DNA of 64,000 nucleotides from Cherax quadricarinatus (GCF_038502225.1 NC_091391.1:1221502-1285501); one strand, 5' to 3'. Numbered from the stretch's first letter, positions 19,036 to 31,379 are shown. Notes: generated by a model not told the origin, from the sequence alone. Translations and numbers: made by a program.

Positions 19036-22000
19036 CACTGTTTACCCTCCATACCTCTTCTCTCTCCTCCATACCCCCTTCTCTCTCGTCCATACTCCCT
19101 TCTCTCTTCTCCATACTCCCTTCTCTCTCCTCCAAAACTCTTCTCTCTCTTCCATACCCCCTTCTCTCTTCTCCATACTCCCTTCTCTCTCCTCCATACT
19201 CCCTTCTCTCTTCTCCATACCCCCTTCTCTCTCCTTCATACCCCCTTCTCTCTCCTCCATACCCCCTTCTCTCTCCTCCATACCCCCTTCTCTCTCCTCC
19301 ATACCCCCTTCTCTCTCCTCCATACCCCCTTCTCTCTCCTCCATACCCCCTTCTCTCTCCTATATACCCCCTTCTCTCTCCTCCATACCCCCTTCTCTCC
19401 TCCATACCCCCTTCTCTCTCCTCCATACCCCCTTCTCTCTCCTCCATACCCCCTTCTCTCTCCTCCATACCCCCTTCTCTCTCCTCCATACCCCCTTCTC
19501 TCTCCTCCATACCCCCTTCTCTCTCCTCCATACCCCCTTCTCTCTCCTCCATACCCCCTTCTCTCTCCTCCATACCCCCTTCTCTCTCCTCCATACCCCT
19601 TCTCTCTCCCTCATACCCCTTCTCTCTCCTCCATACTCCCTTCTCTCTTCTCCATACTCCCTTCTCTCTCCTCCATACTCCCTTCTCTCTTCTCCATACT
19701 CCCTTCTCTCTTCTCCATACTCCCTTCTCTCTCCTCCATACTCCCTTCTCTCTTCTCCATACTCCCTTCTCTCTCCTCCATACTCCCTTCTCTCTTCTCC
19801 ATACTCCCTTCTCTCTCCTCCATACTCCCTTCTCTCTCCTCCATACTCCCTTCTCTCTTCTCCATACTCCCTTCTCTCTCCTCCATACTCCCTTCTCTCT
19901 ACTCCATACTCCCTTCTCTCTCCTCCATACTCCCTCTCTCTCCTCCATACTCCCTTCTCTCTTCTCCATACTCCCTTCTCTCTCCTCCATACCTCTTCTC
20001 TCTTCTCCATACTCCCTTCTCTCTTCTCCATACTCCCTTCTCTCTTCTCCATACTCCCTTCTCTCTTCTCCATACTCCCTTCTCTCTTCTCCATACTCCC
20101 TTCTCTCTCCTCCATACCTCTTCTCTCTTCTCCATACTCCCTTCTCTCTTCTCCATACGCCCTTCTCTCTCCTCCATACCTCTTCTCTCTTCTCCATACT
20201 CCCTTCTCTCTTCTCCATACCCCTTCTCTCTTCTCCATACTCCCTTCTCTCTCCTCCATACCCCCTTCTCTCCTCCATACTCCCTCTCTTCTCCATACTC
20301 CCATACTCCCTTCTCTCTTCTCCATACTCCCTTCTCTCTTCTCCATACTCCCTTCTCTCTCCTCCATACCCCCTTCTCTCTTCTCCATACTCCCTTCTCT
20401 CTTCTCCATACCCCCTTCTCTCTTCTCCATACTCCCTTCTCTCTTCTCCATACCCCCTTCTCTCTCCTCCATACCCCCTTCTCTCTCCTCCATACCCCCT
20501 TCTCTCTCCTCCATACCCCCTTCTCTCTCCTCCATACCCTTTTCTCTCTCCTCCATACTCCATTCTCTCTCCTCCATACCCCTTCTCTCTCCTCCATACC
20601 CCCTTCTCTCTCCTCCATACCCCCTTCTCTCTCCTCCATACCCTTTTCTCTCTCCTCCATACTCCCTGCTCTCTCCTCCATACCCCTTCTCTCGCCTCCA
20701 TACCCCCTTCTCTCTCCTCCATACCCCCTTCTCTCTCCTCCATACCCTTTTCTCTCTCCTCCATACTCCATTCTCTCTCCTCCATACCCCTTCTCTCTCC
20801 TCCATACCCCCTTCTCTCTCCTCCATACTCCCTTCTCTCTCCTCCATACTCCCTTCTCTCTTCTCCATACTCCCTTCTCTCTCCTCCATACTCCCTTCTC
20901 TCTCCTCCATACTCCCTTCTCTCTTCTCCATACTCCCTTCTCTCTCCTCCAAAACTCTTCTCTCTCCTCCATACCCCCTTCTCTCTCCTCCATACCCCCT
21001 TCTCTCTCCTCCATACTCCCTTCTCTCTCCTCCATACCCCCTTCTCTCTCCTCCATACCCCTTCTCTCTCCTCCATACCCCCTTCTCTCTCCTCCATACA
21101 ACCTTCTCCCTCCTCCATACCCCCTTCTCTCTCCTCCATACCCCTTCTCTCTCCTCCATACCCCTTCTCTCTCCTCCATACCCCTTCTCTCTCCTCCATA
21201 CCCCCTTCTCTCTCCTCCATACCCCTTCTCTCTCCTCCATACCCCTTCTCTCTCCTACATACCCCCTTCTCTCTCCTCCATACCCCCTTCTCTCTCCTCC
21301 ATACCCCCTTCTCTCTCCTCCATACCCCTTCTCTCTCCTCCATACCCCTTCTCTCTCCTCCATACCCCTTCTCTCTCCTCCATACCCCCTTCTCTCTCCT
21401 CCATACCCCCTTCTCTCTCCTCCATACCCCTTCTCTCTCCTCCATACCCCTTCTCTCTCCTCCATACCCCTTCTCTCTCCTCCATACCCCCTTCTCTCTC
21501 CTCCATACCCCCTTCTCTCTCCTCCATACCCCTTCTCTCTCCTCCATACCCCCTTCTCCCTCCTCCATACCCCCTTCTCTCTCCTCCATACCCCCTTCTC
21601 TCTCCTCCATACCCCCTTCTCTCTCCTCCATACCCCCCTCTCTCTCCTCCATACCCCCTTCTCTCTCCTCCATACCCCCTTCTCTCTCCTCCCCCCTTCT
21701 CTCTCCTCCATACCCCCTTCTCTCTCCTCCATACATACCCCCTTCTCTCTCCTCCATACCCCCTTCTCTCTCCTCCATACCCCCTTCTCCCTCCTCCATA
21801 CCCCCTTCTCCCTCCTCCATACCCCCTTCTCCCTCCTCCATACCCCCTTCTCTCTCCTCCATACCCCTTCTCTCTCCTCCATACCCCCTTCTCTCTCCTC
21901 CATACCCCTTCTCTCTCCTCCATACCCCCTTCTCCCTCCTTCATACCCCCTTCTCCCTCCTCCATACCCCCTTCTCTCTCCTCCCCCCTTCTCTCTCCTC

Positions 22001-22230
22001 CATACCCCCTTCTCCCTCCTTCATACCCCCTTCTCCCTCCTCCATACCCCCTTCTCTCTCCTCCATACCCCTTCTCTCTCCTTCATACCCCCTTCTCTCT
22101 CCTCCATACCCCTTCTCTCTCCTTCATACCCCCTTCTCTCTCCTACATACCCCCTTCTCTCTCCTCCATGCCCCCTTCTCTCTCCTCCATGCCCCCTTCT
22201 CTCTCCTCCATGCCCCTTCTCCCCCCACCA
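19036..22230. repeat. 3.2-kb polypyrimidine/polypurine minisatellite (19-21 bp)
   Basis: About 155 copies of TTCTCTCTCCTCCATACCCC with 19-, 20- and 21-bp length variants. The plus strand is about 90% pyrimidine. Variant blocks are visible: CTCCC-rich (19080-20450), CCCC-rich (20450-22230), and a TTCTCC-for-TCCTCC subtype. Very long open frames on the minus strand (up to 962 codons, MEEREGG-type repeats) follow from the purine-rich unit having few stop codons. I do not call them genes. Confidence 0.97.
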
Positions 22231-22429
22231 ACTTTGTTCGTCCTGCAGTTAGTTATATTAGTATCAGAGATATGTGTTTGACGTGGGAGCAAGTGAGTTG
22301 GAGTTACAGGTGTTCCACAGGTGTTTGTCACCGGTGTATTGCACACCTGGCCTGCCGTCCGAGCCACACTCCTCTCAGATATTTTAGTGTTAAGGGCGAG
22401 TGTGTCTATGGTAATGACAATCTCTAGTT
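22231..22429. other. Spacer
   Basis: No feature recognised. Confidence 0.5.
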
Positions 22430-22730
22430 TACATGTAGACAGTCACTGCCCCCAAGACCTGGTCCCAGACCAGGTCTTCCTGTCGACGAATCAGGCTGTT
22501 GGTTCTGACCACCTGTAGTCCAGTGTAGGCATCACTACCTGTCTTATCAAGACCCGGCTTTGGATCTCGTCAAATTCACTCTCGCAAACAGCTAGGCGGT
22601 CCTGTTAATTCCCCTTACACATGAAGGAAGGCTGTTGAGGAGTCTTGGTCCTCTTAAACTTCTTGAGTTGCCTACTGGGATACTGCGTTCCTGCTTCTCA
22701 TTAAGGACATTGGTAATTATACCCACCATT
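22430..22730 (-). mobile_element. Decayed CR1-like LINE 3' fragment
   Basis: The layout matches the antisense 3' region of the LINE at 10336: AGACCAGGTCTTCCTGTCGA and CAGGCTGTTGGT correspond to the region giving SSNSLVDQ, and GAGGAGTCTTGGTCC to the region giving GPKLFNSL. It is heavily mutated and 5'-truncated. Confidence 0.6.
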
Positions 22731-22734
22731 TGTG

Positions 22735-23540
22735 TGCTGTTCCAGTCACGGTACTGTTCCAGTCACGGTACTGTTCCAGTCACGGTATTGTTCCAGTCAC
22801 GGTATTGTTCCAGTCACGGTATTGTTCCAGTCACGGTACTGTTCCAGTCACGGTATTGTTCCAGTCACGGTACTGTTATTCACGGTACTGTTCCAGTTAC
22901 GGTACTGTTCCAGTCACGGTACTGTTCCAGTCACGGTACTGTTACAGTCACGGTACTGTTACAGTCACGGTATTGTTCCAGTCACGGTACTGTTCCAGTC
23001 ACGGTACTGTTACAGTCACGGTACTGTTCCAGTCACGGTACTGTTCCAGTCACGGTACTGTTACAGTCACGGTACTGTTACAGTCACGGTACTGTTCCAG
23101 TCACGGTACTGTTCCAGTCACGGTACTGTTCCAGTCACGGTACTGTTACAGTCACGGTACTGTTCCAGTCACGGTACTGTTCCAGTCACGGTATTGTTTC
23201 AGTCACGGTACTGTTCCAGTCACGGTATTGTTCCAGCCACGGTACTGTTCCAGTCACGGTACTGTTCCAGTCACGGTACTGTTACAGTCACGGTACTGTT
23301 CCAGTCACGGTACTGTTCCAGTCACGGTACTGTTCCAGTCACGGTACTGTTACAGTCACGGTATTGTTCCAGCCACGTTATTGTTCCAGTCACGGTACTG
23401 TTACAGTCACGGTACTGTTCCAGTCACGGTACTGTTCCAGTCACGGTATTGTTTCAGTCACGGTACTGTTCCAGTCACGGTATTGTTCCAGCCACGGTAT
23501 TGTTCCAGTCACGGTACTGTTCCAGTCACGGTACTGTTCC
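22735..23540. repeat. 17-bp minisatellite matching a PLE-type tail
   Basis: About 47 copies of TGTTCCAGTCACGGTAC with C/T and C/A variants (TTCC/TTAC, ACTG/ATTG). The same text (GTTCCAGTCACGGTATTGT) occurs once at 51931-51949, in the sense arm of the PLE-type fold-back. Confidence 0.92.
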
Positions 23541-23608
23541 TTTGTGTCCTTTTGAGAGTGAATTAGATAACTGCCCAAAGGTTTCGTTTATGCAGGTTCG
23601 GTCAGATA

Positions 23609-23680
23609 AACCATACCCCCGGCCGGGATTGAACCCGTATGGTTTGTTTGCAATCGTGTCATTACGATTTCTTGAGTTTA
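23609..23680. mobile_element. 72-bp fold-back remnant of the tRNA-SINE with 8-bp TSD
   Basis: The left half is antisense (AACCATACCCCCGGCCGGGA to the B-box complement) and the right half is the sense tail (GTATGGTTTGTTTGCAATCG to CTTGAG). GTCAGATA flanks both sides (23601-23608 and 23681-23688). Reverse-complementing the locus gives the same end structure as at 7191 and 12894. Confidence 0.8.
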
Positions 23681-23688
23681 GTCAGATA

Positions 23689-24084
23689 CAGTGAAAACTA
23701 TACATATATTCCTGAGGTGATAAATCCAGTCTTGATAAGTAGTGGTCAGCCCCACTGGCTGAAGAACTGACCACTGAATACCTTTAAGGTCGTAAAGGTC
23801 GGCCATTTTAACTTCATTTTCTGTCCCAGTAGCGTATCTACACTCGTACTCCTGTTTCTCGGGCCAGTGATTCATCTAACACCTGCAACACCTGGGTATT
23901 TTTACTGCCAAACATTTCTGTTACTATGGGCTTTATCCACCTGATTCAGAGGCACTGTTCTCGTGTCTCCAGGGATGACCTTGGTCAACTTTCTCGAGCA
24001 TGAGTTGGTAAGTCGAGGGTCAAGGTTTTTGCCCGTGGCCAGGAAGGGGTTAATGTATTGTAGCCAGTTATCTAGTGAGTTCTT
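23689..24084. other. Spacer
   Basis: No feature recognised apart from unsupported short frames. Confidence 0.5.
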
Positions 24085-25395
24085 GGTGTCCACTGCTGGG
24101 TTCCATGTCACCCTGGTTACTGTCATCCACTTCTGGGTTCCATGTCCCCCTGGTTACTGTCATCCACTGCTGGGTTCCATGTCCCCCTGGTTACTGTCAT
24201 CCACTGCTGGGTTCCATGTCACCCTGGTTACTGTCATCCACTGCTGGGTTCCATGTCCCCCTGGTTACTGTCATCCACTGCTGGGTTCCATGTCCCCCTG
24301 GTTACTGTCATCCACTGCTGGGTTCCATGTCCCCCTGGTTACTGTCATCCACTGCTGGGTTCCATGTCACCCTGGTTACTGTCATCCACTGCTGGGTTCC
24401 ATGTCCCCCTGGTTACTGTCATCCACTTCTGGGTTCCATGTCACCCTGATTACTGTCATCCACTGCTGGGTTCCATGTCACCCTGGCTACTGTCATCCAC
24501 TGCTGGGTTCCATGTCACCCTGGTTACTGTCATCCACTGCTGGGTTCCATGTCACCCTGGCTACTGTCATCCACTGCTGGGTTCCATGTCACCCTGGTTA
24601 CTGTCATCCACTGCTGGGTTCCATGTCACCCTGGCTACTGTCATCCACTGCTGGGTTCCATGTCACCCTGGCTACTCTCATTCACTGCTGGGTTCCATGT
24701 CACCCTGGCTACTGTCATCCACTGCTGGATTCCATGTCACCCTGGCTACTGTCATCCACTGCTGGGTTCCATGTCACCCTGGCTACTGTCATTCACTGCT
24801 TGGTTCCATGTCACCCTGGCTACTGTCATCCACTGCTGGGTTCCATGTCACCCTGGTTACTGTCATCCACTGCTGGGTTCCATGTCACCCTGGCTACTCT
24901 CATCCACTGCTGGGTTCCATGTCACCCTGGCTACTGTCATCCACTGCTGGGTTCCATGTCACCCTGGCTACTGTCATCCACTGCTTGGTTCCATGTCACC
25001 CTGGCTACTGTCATCCACTGCTGGGTTCCATGTCACCCTGGCTACTGTCATCCACTGCTGGGTTCCATGTCACCCTGGCTACTGTCATCCACTGCTGGGT
25101 TCCATGTCACCCTGGCTACTGTCATCCACTGCTGGGTTCCATGTCACCCTGCCTACTATCATCCACTGCTGGGTTCCATGTCACCCTGGCTACTGTCATC
25201 CACTACTGGGTTCCATGTCAAATAGTTCTTATTATCCACTCCTGGGTTCCATGTCCCCCTAGCTACCATCATTCACTCCTGGGTTCCATGTCCCCCTAGC
25301 TACCATCATTCACTCAGGGGTTCCATGTCCCCCTAGCTACCATCATTCACTCAGGGGTTCCATGTCACCCTAACTTCTATCACCTGGTTTATTAT
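24085..25395. repeat. 37-bp minisatellite
   Basis: About 34 copies of a 37-bp unit containing CACTGCTGGGTTCCATGTCA and CCCTGGCTACTGTCATC. The left third has GTCCCCCTGGTTACT variants, the middle GTCACCCTGGCTACT, and the right end degenerates into CTAGCTACCATCATTCACTC copies. Since 37 is not a multiple of 3, a frame must stay open through three successive units in different frames, which it does by lacking stops. Confidence 0.95.
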
Positions 25396-25494
25396 CCACT
25401 GCTGGGTGCCACACCCTAGATACTATCATCTACTCCTGGGCTCCACATCACCCTAGCTACTATCACCTGGCTACGACTTGCTAGGTATACTGTT

Positions 25495-25715
25495 TGGTAC
25501 TGATCTTAGTTATATAATGACCTAGAGCTGGAGCTTTTGGTAGGTTAGGTTAGGTCAGGTTTGTCAGGAAATATGACAAGTGTTTCCTGATGCTGGTCTT
25601 AGTTATATGACCCACAGCTGGAGCTTTTGGTAGGTTAGGTTAGGTCAGGTTTGTCAGGAAACATGACAAGTGTTTCCTGATGCTGGTCTTAGTTATATGA
25701 CCCACAGCTGGAGCT
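25495..25715. repeat. ~92-bp duplication containing (TTAGG)-like text
   Basis: About 2.4 copies of a unit with CTGGTCTTAGTTATATGACC and GGTAGGTTAGGTTAGGTCAG. TAGGTTAGGTTAGG is a short arthropod-telomere-like run. Confidence 0.85.
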
Positions 25716-26094
25716 TTCGGTCATCTGTCAGAGTCCTTCCACTGACTCACCCCTCCACCTCTCTAAAAATCCTACTTAAGATTATAACTATTAAACCTGC
25801 TACAAGTTAAAGTAATGACTATGTACGACTAGGCTGTTTTTTGTGCAGTGGCCTCGGATGCAGCCCTTTTTTTCCGTTTTAACTGAAGGGCAAATTGTTA
25901 GGTATGTTAGTATGGCCTTTAAGCGGTTGTCTGTATTGTTTCCTTTTTCAATTCTCCCCTCCAACCTTTCGTTTTTTTTTTCGTTCTTAAGGCGAAAAGA
26001 TCTTATCTAAACACCTTCATTTTTTTACAAATCTGGTGTACGGTAACTAGGACCAGATTCTCGGAAACAGTTGACCTGTTAGTTTAAGATCTTT
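25716..26094. other. Spacer
   Basis: No gene; several homopolymer runs. Confidence 0.5.
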
Positions 26095-29000
26095 ATTATA
26101 TACCCCATACCCATCCTGTGGGCGCTAGTCAGAAGATTAGAAGTACATAATGGGTCCAGGGACTGGACCCCAACATTACAGAGGTACATAATGGGTCCAG
26201 GGACTGGACCCCAACATTACAGAGGTACATAATGGGTCCAGGGACTGGACTCCAACATTACAGAGGTACATAATGGGTCCAGGGACTGGACCCCAAAATT
26301 ACAGAGGTACATAATGGGTCCAGGGACTGAACCCCAACATTACAGAGGTACATAATGGGTCCAGGGACTGGACTCCAACATTACAGAGGTACATAATGGG
26401 TCCAGGGACTGGACCCCAACATTACAGAGGTACATAATGGGTCCAGGGACTGGACCCCAACATTACAGAGGTACATAATGGGTGGACCCCAACCAGTGTA
26501 CTGTACCTCAACATTAGAGGTACATAATGGGTCCAGGGACTGAACCCCAATACATTACAGAGGTACATAATGGGTCCAGGGACTGGACACCAACATTACA
26601 GAGGTACATAATGGGTCCAGGGACTGGACCCCAACATTACAGAGGTACATAATGGGTCCAGGTACTGTACCCCTACATTAGAGGTACATAATGGGTCCAG
26701 GGACTGAACCCCAATATTACAGAGGTACATAATGGGTCCAGGTACTGAACCCCAACATTACAGAGGTACATAATGGGTCCAGGGACTGGACCCCAACATT
26801 ACAGAGGTACATAATGGGTCCAGGTACTGTACCTCAACATTAGAGGTACATAATGGGTCCAGGGACTGAACCCCAATATTACAGAGGTACATAATGGGTC
26901 CAGGTACTGAACCCCAACATTACAGAGGTACATAATGGGTCCAGGGACTGGACCCCAACATTACAGAGGTACATAATGGGTCCAGGGACTGGACCCCAAC
27001 ATTACAGAGGTACATAATGGGTCCAGGGACTGGACCCCAACATTACAGAGGTACATAATGGGTCCAGGGACTGGACCCCAACATTACAGAGGTACATAAT
27101 GGGTCCAGGGACTGGACCCCAACATTACAGAGGTACATAATGGGTCCAGGGACTGGACCCCAACATTACAGAGGTACATAATGGGTCCAGGGACTGGACC
27201 CCAACATTACAGAGGTACATAATGGGTCCAGGGACTGGACCCCAACATTACAGAGGTACATAATGGGTCCAGGGACTGGACCCCAACATTACAGAGGTAC
27301 ATAATGGGTCCAGGGACTGGACCCCAACATTACAGAGGTACATAATGGGTCCAGGTACTGTACCTCAACATTAGAGGTACATAATGGGTCCAGGGACTGA
27401 ACCCCAATATTACAGAGGTACATAATGGGTCCAGGTACTGAACCCCAACATTACAGAGGTACATAATGGGTCCAGGGACTGGACCCCAACATTACAGAGG
27501 TACATAATGGGTCCAGGTACTGTACCTCAACATTAGAGGTACATAATGGGTCCAGGGACTGAACCCCAATATTACAGAGGTACATAATGGGTCCAGGTAC
27601 TGAACCCCAACATTACAGAGGTACATAATGGGTCCAGGGACTGGACCCCAACATTACAGAGGTACATAATGGGTCCAGGTACTGTACCTCAACATTAGAG
27701 GTACATAATGGGTCCAGGGACTGAACCCCAATATTACAGAGGTACTCCAGGTACTGACCCCCCAACATGGACCCCAACATTACAGATGGGTCCAGGGTAC
27801 ATAATCCAGGGACTGAACCCCAACATTAGAGGTACATAATGGGTCCAGGGACTGGACCCCAACATAACAGAGGTACATAATGGGTCCAGGTACTGGACCC
27901 CAACATAACAGAGGTACATAATGGGTCCAGGGACTGAACCCCAACATTACAGAGGTACATAATGGGTCCAGGGACTGAACCCCAACATTAGAGGTACATA
28001 ATGGATCCAGGGACTGGACCCCAACATAACAGAGGTACATAATGGGTCCAGGTACTGGACCCCAACATAACAGAGGTACATAATGAGTCCAGGGACTGAA
28101 CCCCAACATTACAGAGGTACATAATGGGTCCAGGGACTGAACCCCAACATTAGAGGTACATAATGGGTCCAGGGACTGGACCCCAACATAACAGAGGTAC
28201 ATAATGGGTCCAGGTACTGGACCCCAACATAACAGAGGTACATAATGGGTCCAGGGACTGAACCCCAACATTACAGAGGTACATAATGGGTCCAGGGACT
28301 GAACCCCAACATTAGAAGTACATATTGGGTCCAGGGACTGGACCCCAACATAACAGAGGTACATAATGGGTCCAGGGACTGGACCCCAACATTACAGAGG
28401 TACATAATGGGTCCAGGGACTGGACCCCAACGTAACAGAGGTACATAATGGGTCCAGGGACTGAACCCCAACATTAGAGGTACATAATGGGTCCAGGGAC
28501 TGGACCCCAACATAACAGAGGTACATAATGGGACCAGGTACTGGACCCCAACATAACAGAGGTACATAATGGGTCCAGGTACTGTACCTCAACATTAGAG
28601 GTACATAATGGGTCCAGGGACTGGACCCCAACATTAGAGGTACATAATGGGTCCAGGGACTGGACCCCAACATAACAGAGGTACATAATGGGTCCAGGTA
28701 CTGGACCCCAACATAACAGAGGTACATAATGGGTCCAGGGACTGAACCCCAACATTACAGAGGTACATAATGGGTCCAGGGACTGAACCCCAACATTAGA
28801 GGTACATAATGGGTCCAGGGACTGGACCCCAACATAACAGAGGTACATAATGGGTCCAGGTACTGGACCCCAACATAACAGAGGTACATAATGGGTCCAG
28901 GGACTGAACCCCAACATTACAGAGGTACATAATGGGTCCAGGGACTGAACCCCAACATTAGAGGTACATAATGGGTCCAGGGACTGGACCCCAACATAAC

Positions 29001-29165
29001 AGAGGTACATAATGGGTCCAGGTACTGGACCCCAACATAACAGAGGTACATAATGGGTCCAGGTACTGTACCTCAACATTAGAGGTACATAATGGGTCCA
29101 GGGACTGGACCCCAACATTAGAGGTACATAATGGGTCCAGGGACTGGACCCCAACATTACAGAGG
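26095..29165. repeat. 41-bp minisatellite with higher-order structure, derived from retroposon 'R'
   Basis: About 76 copies of AGGTACATAATGGGTCCAGG plus GACTGGACCCCAACATTACAG (41 bp), with 37-bp variants lacking ACAG and variants ACATAACAG, GTACTGTACCTC and GACTGAACC. From about 27830 to 29050 four variants recur in fixed order as a ~160-bp higher-order unit. The left edge (ATACCCCATACCCATCCTGT, GGGCGCTAGTC) is the flank of retroposon R as seen, antisense, at 31680-31740, so the array grew inside a copy of it. Confidence 0.95.
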
Positions 29166-29299
29166 TTCCCTGTGACCAGAGGTGAACATTCTGATAACTT
29201 ACCAAGCCTCTCGCTTGGTCTCAACACTCCAGAATAAGATACGATCTAATTCCAGTATTGCAGAGTGAAATTACGTTCTAAATGACTTAACGCTCACGA

Positions 29300-29420
29300 G
29301 ACTTTTTCTTCTACAGTGCCTTTCTCACGAGACTTCCTCTTCTACAGTGCCTTTCTCACGAGACTTCCTCTTCTACAGTGCCTTTCTCACGAGACTTCCT
29401 CTTCTACAGTGCCTTTCTCA
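29300..29420. repeat. 31-bp tandem repeat, 4 copies
   Basis: Four near-perfect copies of CACGAGACTTCCTCTTCTAC plus AGTGCCTTTCT. Confidence 0.92.
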
Positions 29421-29608
29421 CAACCCATTTTCCCCCATAAAACACCCAGCCTACTACATTTCACCCCCTACCCCCTCCCCCCTCTACCCCCCTCCCTCCC
29501 CTACCACTTGCAGTGAAATCGCGAAATTGCAACAATTTAAGCCAGAAAAATATAGGCCATTGTTTCTTTCCAGGGTGACCTTTGTGTTACTTAATTCTTG
29601 TCACGTTC

Positions 29609-29787
29609 CGTGGTCAAAGGTCACACCGTGGTCAAAGGTCACACCGTGGTCAAAGGTCACACCGTGGTCAAAGGTCACACCGTGGTCAAAGGTCACACCG
29701 TGGTCAAAGGTCACACCGTGGTCAAAGGTCACACCGTGGTCAAAGGTCACACCGTGGTCAAAGGTCACACCGTGGTCAAAGGTCACA
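29609..29787. repeat. 18-bp minisatellite with an AAAGGTCA half-site in each unit
   Basis: Ten perfect copies of CACCGTGGTCAAAGGTCA. Each holds TCAAAGGTCA, which contains AAAGGTCA, the monomeric nuclear-receptor element recognised by NR4A/HR38-type receptors, in direct orientation every 18 bp. A single inverted TGACCTTTG lies just outside at 29576-29584. Whether any receptor binds here is unknown. Confidence 0.95.
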
Positions 29788-29884
29788 GGGTTACTTGCTC
29801 CAACCTCGATGTTACTTGACGTTACTTATTGCTGGTTATCCTCTTGTCTGCTCCCAGTTAGGTCTTGAAGCTTGTTGCTGAGCA

Positions 29885-31037
29885 CAGCATCACAGACCAG
29901 CTTAGCAGCATCACAGACCAGCTTAGCAGCATCACAGACCAGCTTAGCAGCATCACAGACCAGCTTAGCAGCATCACATACCAGCTTAGCAGCATCACAG
30001 ACCATCTTAGCAGACCAGCTTAGCAGCATCACAGACCAGCTTAGCAGCATCACAGACCAGCTTAGCAGCATCACAGACCAGCTTAGCAGCATCACAGACC
30101 AGCTTAGCAGCATCACAGACCAGCTTAGCAGCATCACAGACCAGCTTAGCAGCATCACAGACCAGCTTAGCAACATCACAGACCAACTTAGCAACATCAC
30201 AGACCAGCTTAGCAACATTACAGACCAACTTAGCAGCATCACAGACCAGCTTAGCAACATCACAGACCAACTTAGCAACATCACAGACCAACTTAGCAAC
30301 ATCACAGACCAACTTAGCAACATCACAGACCAACTTAGCAACATTACAGACCAACTTAGCAACATCACAGACCAACTTAGCAACATTACAGACCAACTTA
30401 GCAACATCACAGACCAACTTAGCAACATTACAGACCAACTTAGCAACATTACAGACCAACTTAGCAACATCACAGACCAACTTAGAAACATTACAGACCA
30501 ACTTAGCAACATCACAGACCAACTTAGCAACATTACAGACCAACTTAGCAACATTACAGACCAACTTAGCAACATTACAGACCAACTTAGCAACATCACA
30601 GACCAACTTAGCAACATTACAGACCAACTTAGCAACATCACAGACCAACTTAGCAACATCACAGACCAACTTAGCAACATTACAGACCAACTTAGCAACA
30701 TTACAGACCAACTTAGCAACATCACAGACCAACTTAGCAACATTACAGACCAACTTAGCAACATCACAGACCAACTTAGCAACATCACAGACCAACTTAG
30801 CAACATCACAGACCAACTTAGCAACATTACAGACCAACTTAGCAACATTACAGACCAACTTAGCAACATTAGAGACCAACTTAGCAACATCACAGACCAA
30901 CTTAGCAACATTACAGACCAACTTAGCAACATTACAGACCAACTTAGCAACATTACAGACCAACTTAGCAACATCACAGACCAACTTAGCAACATCACAG
31001 ACCAACTTATCAACATTACAGACCAACTTAGCAACAC
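29885..31037. repeat. 21-bp minisatellite (CAGACCAACTTAGCAACATTA)
   Basis: About 54 copies. The left fifth uses AGCAGCATCACAGACCAGCT, and the rest AGCAACAT(C/T)ACAGACCAACT. In the plus frame it reads a perfect LSNITDQ heptad (398 codons) and two minus frames are also open. All are consequences of a stop-free 21-bp unit; no start context, splice signals or homologue supports a gene. Confidence 0.95.
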
Positions 31038-31231
31038 CTGCTGTCAGTGTTCACCTAGCAGTAAGTAGGTACCTGGGTGTTAATCGACTGGTGTGAGTCG
31101 CATCCTGGGACAAAATTGACCTAATTTGACCAAAAATGATCTACATAACCAGGGGCTTCCTATATAGTAGTATGTCGTAGGTGTGAGCTATGGTCTGTAT
31201 AAGTTGTATCATGTACTCGCAGAAATAAAGA

Positions 31232-31313
<82 letters not shown>

Positions 31314-31335
31314 ATTATTATTATTATTACAGTAT
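31038..31335 (+). mobile_element. Type 2 SINE copy with (ATT)n tail
   Basis: It carries TAGGTACCTGGGTGTTAATC, CGCATCCTGGGACAAAATTG, AGCTATGGTCTGTATAAGTT and AGAAATAAAGATATTATT, then ATT repeats (31232-31330). It abuts the end of the 21-bp array. Confidence 0.85.
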
Positions 31336-31379
31336 TATAATAATGATAGGTAGAAGGAATGGAACAGTGCAACAATAGT

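Noticed and set aside
18974..21903. Minus-strand open frames of 962 and 847 codons (MEEREGG-type repeats)
   Set aside because: Three overlapping frames are open at once, and the unit simply lacks stop codons on the purine strand. No start context, splice signal or non-repeat domain.
29826..31037. Minus frame MLLSWSV x 50 as a membrane protein
   Set aside because: 21-bp array artefact; the opposite strand and another minus frame are equally open.
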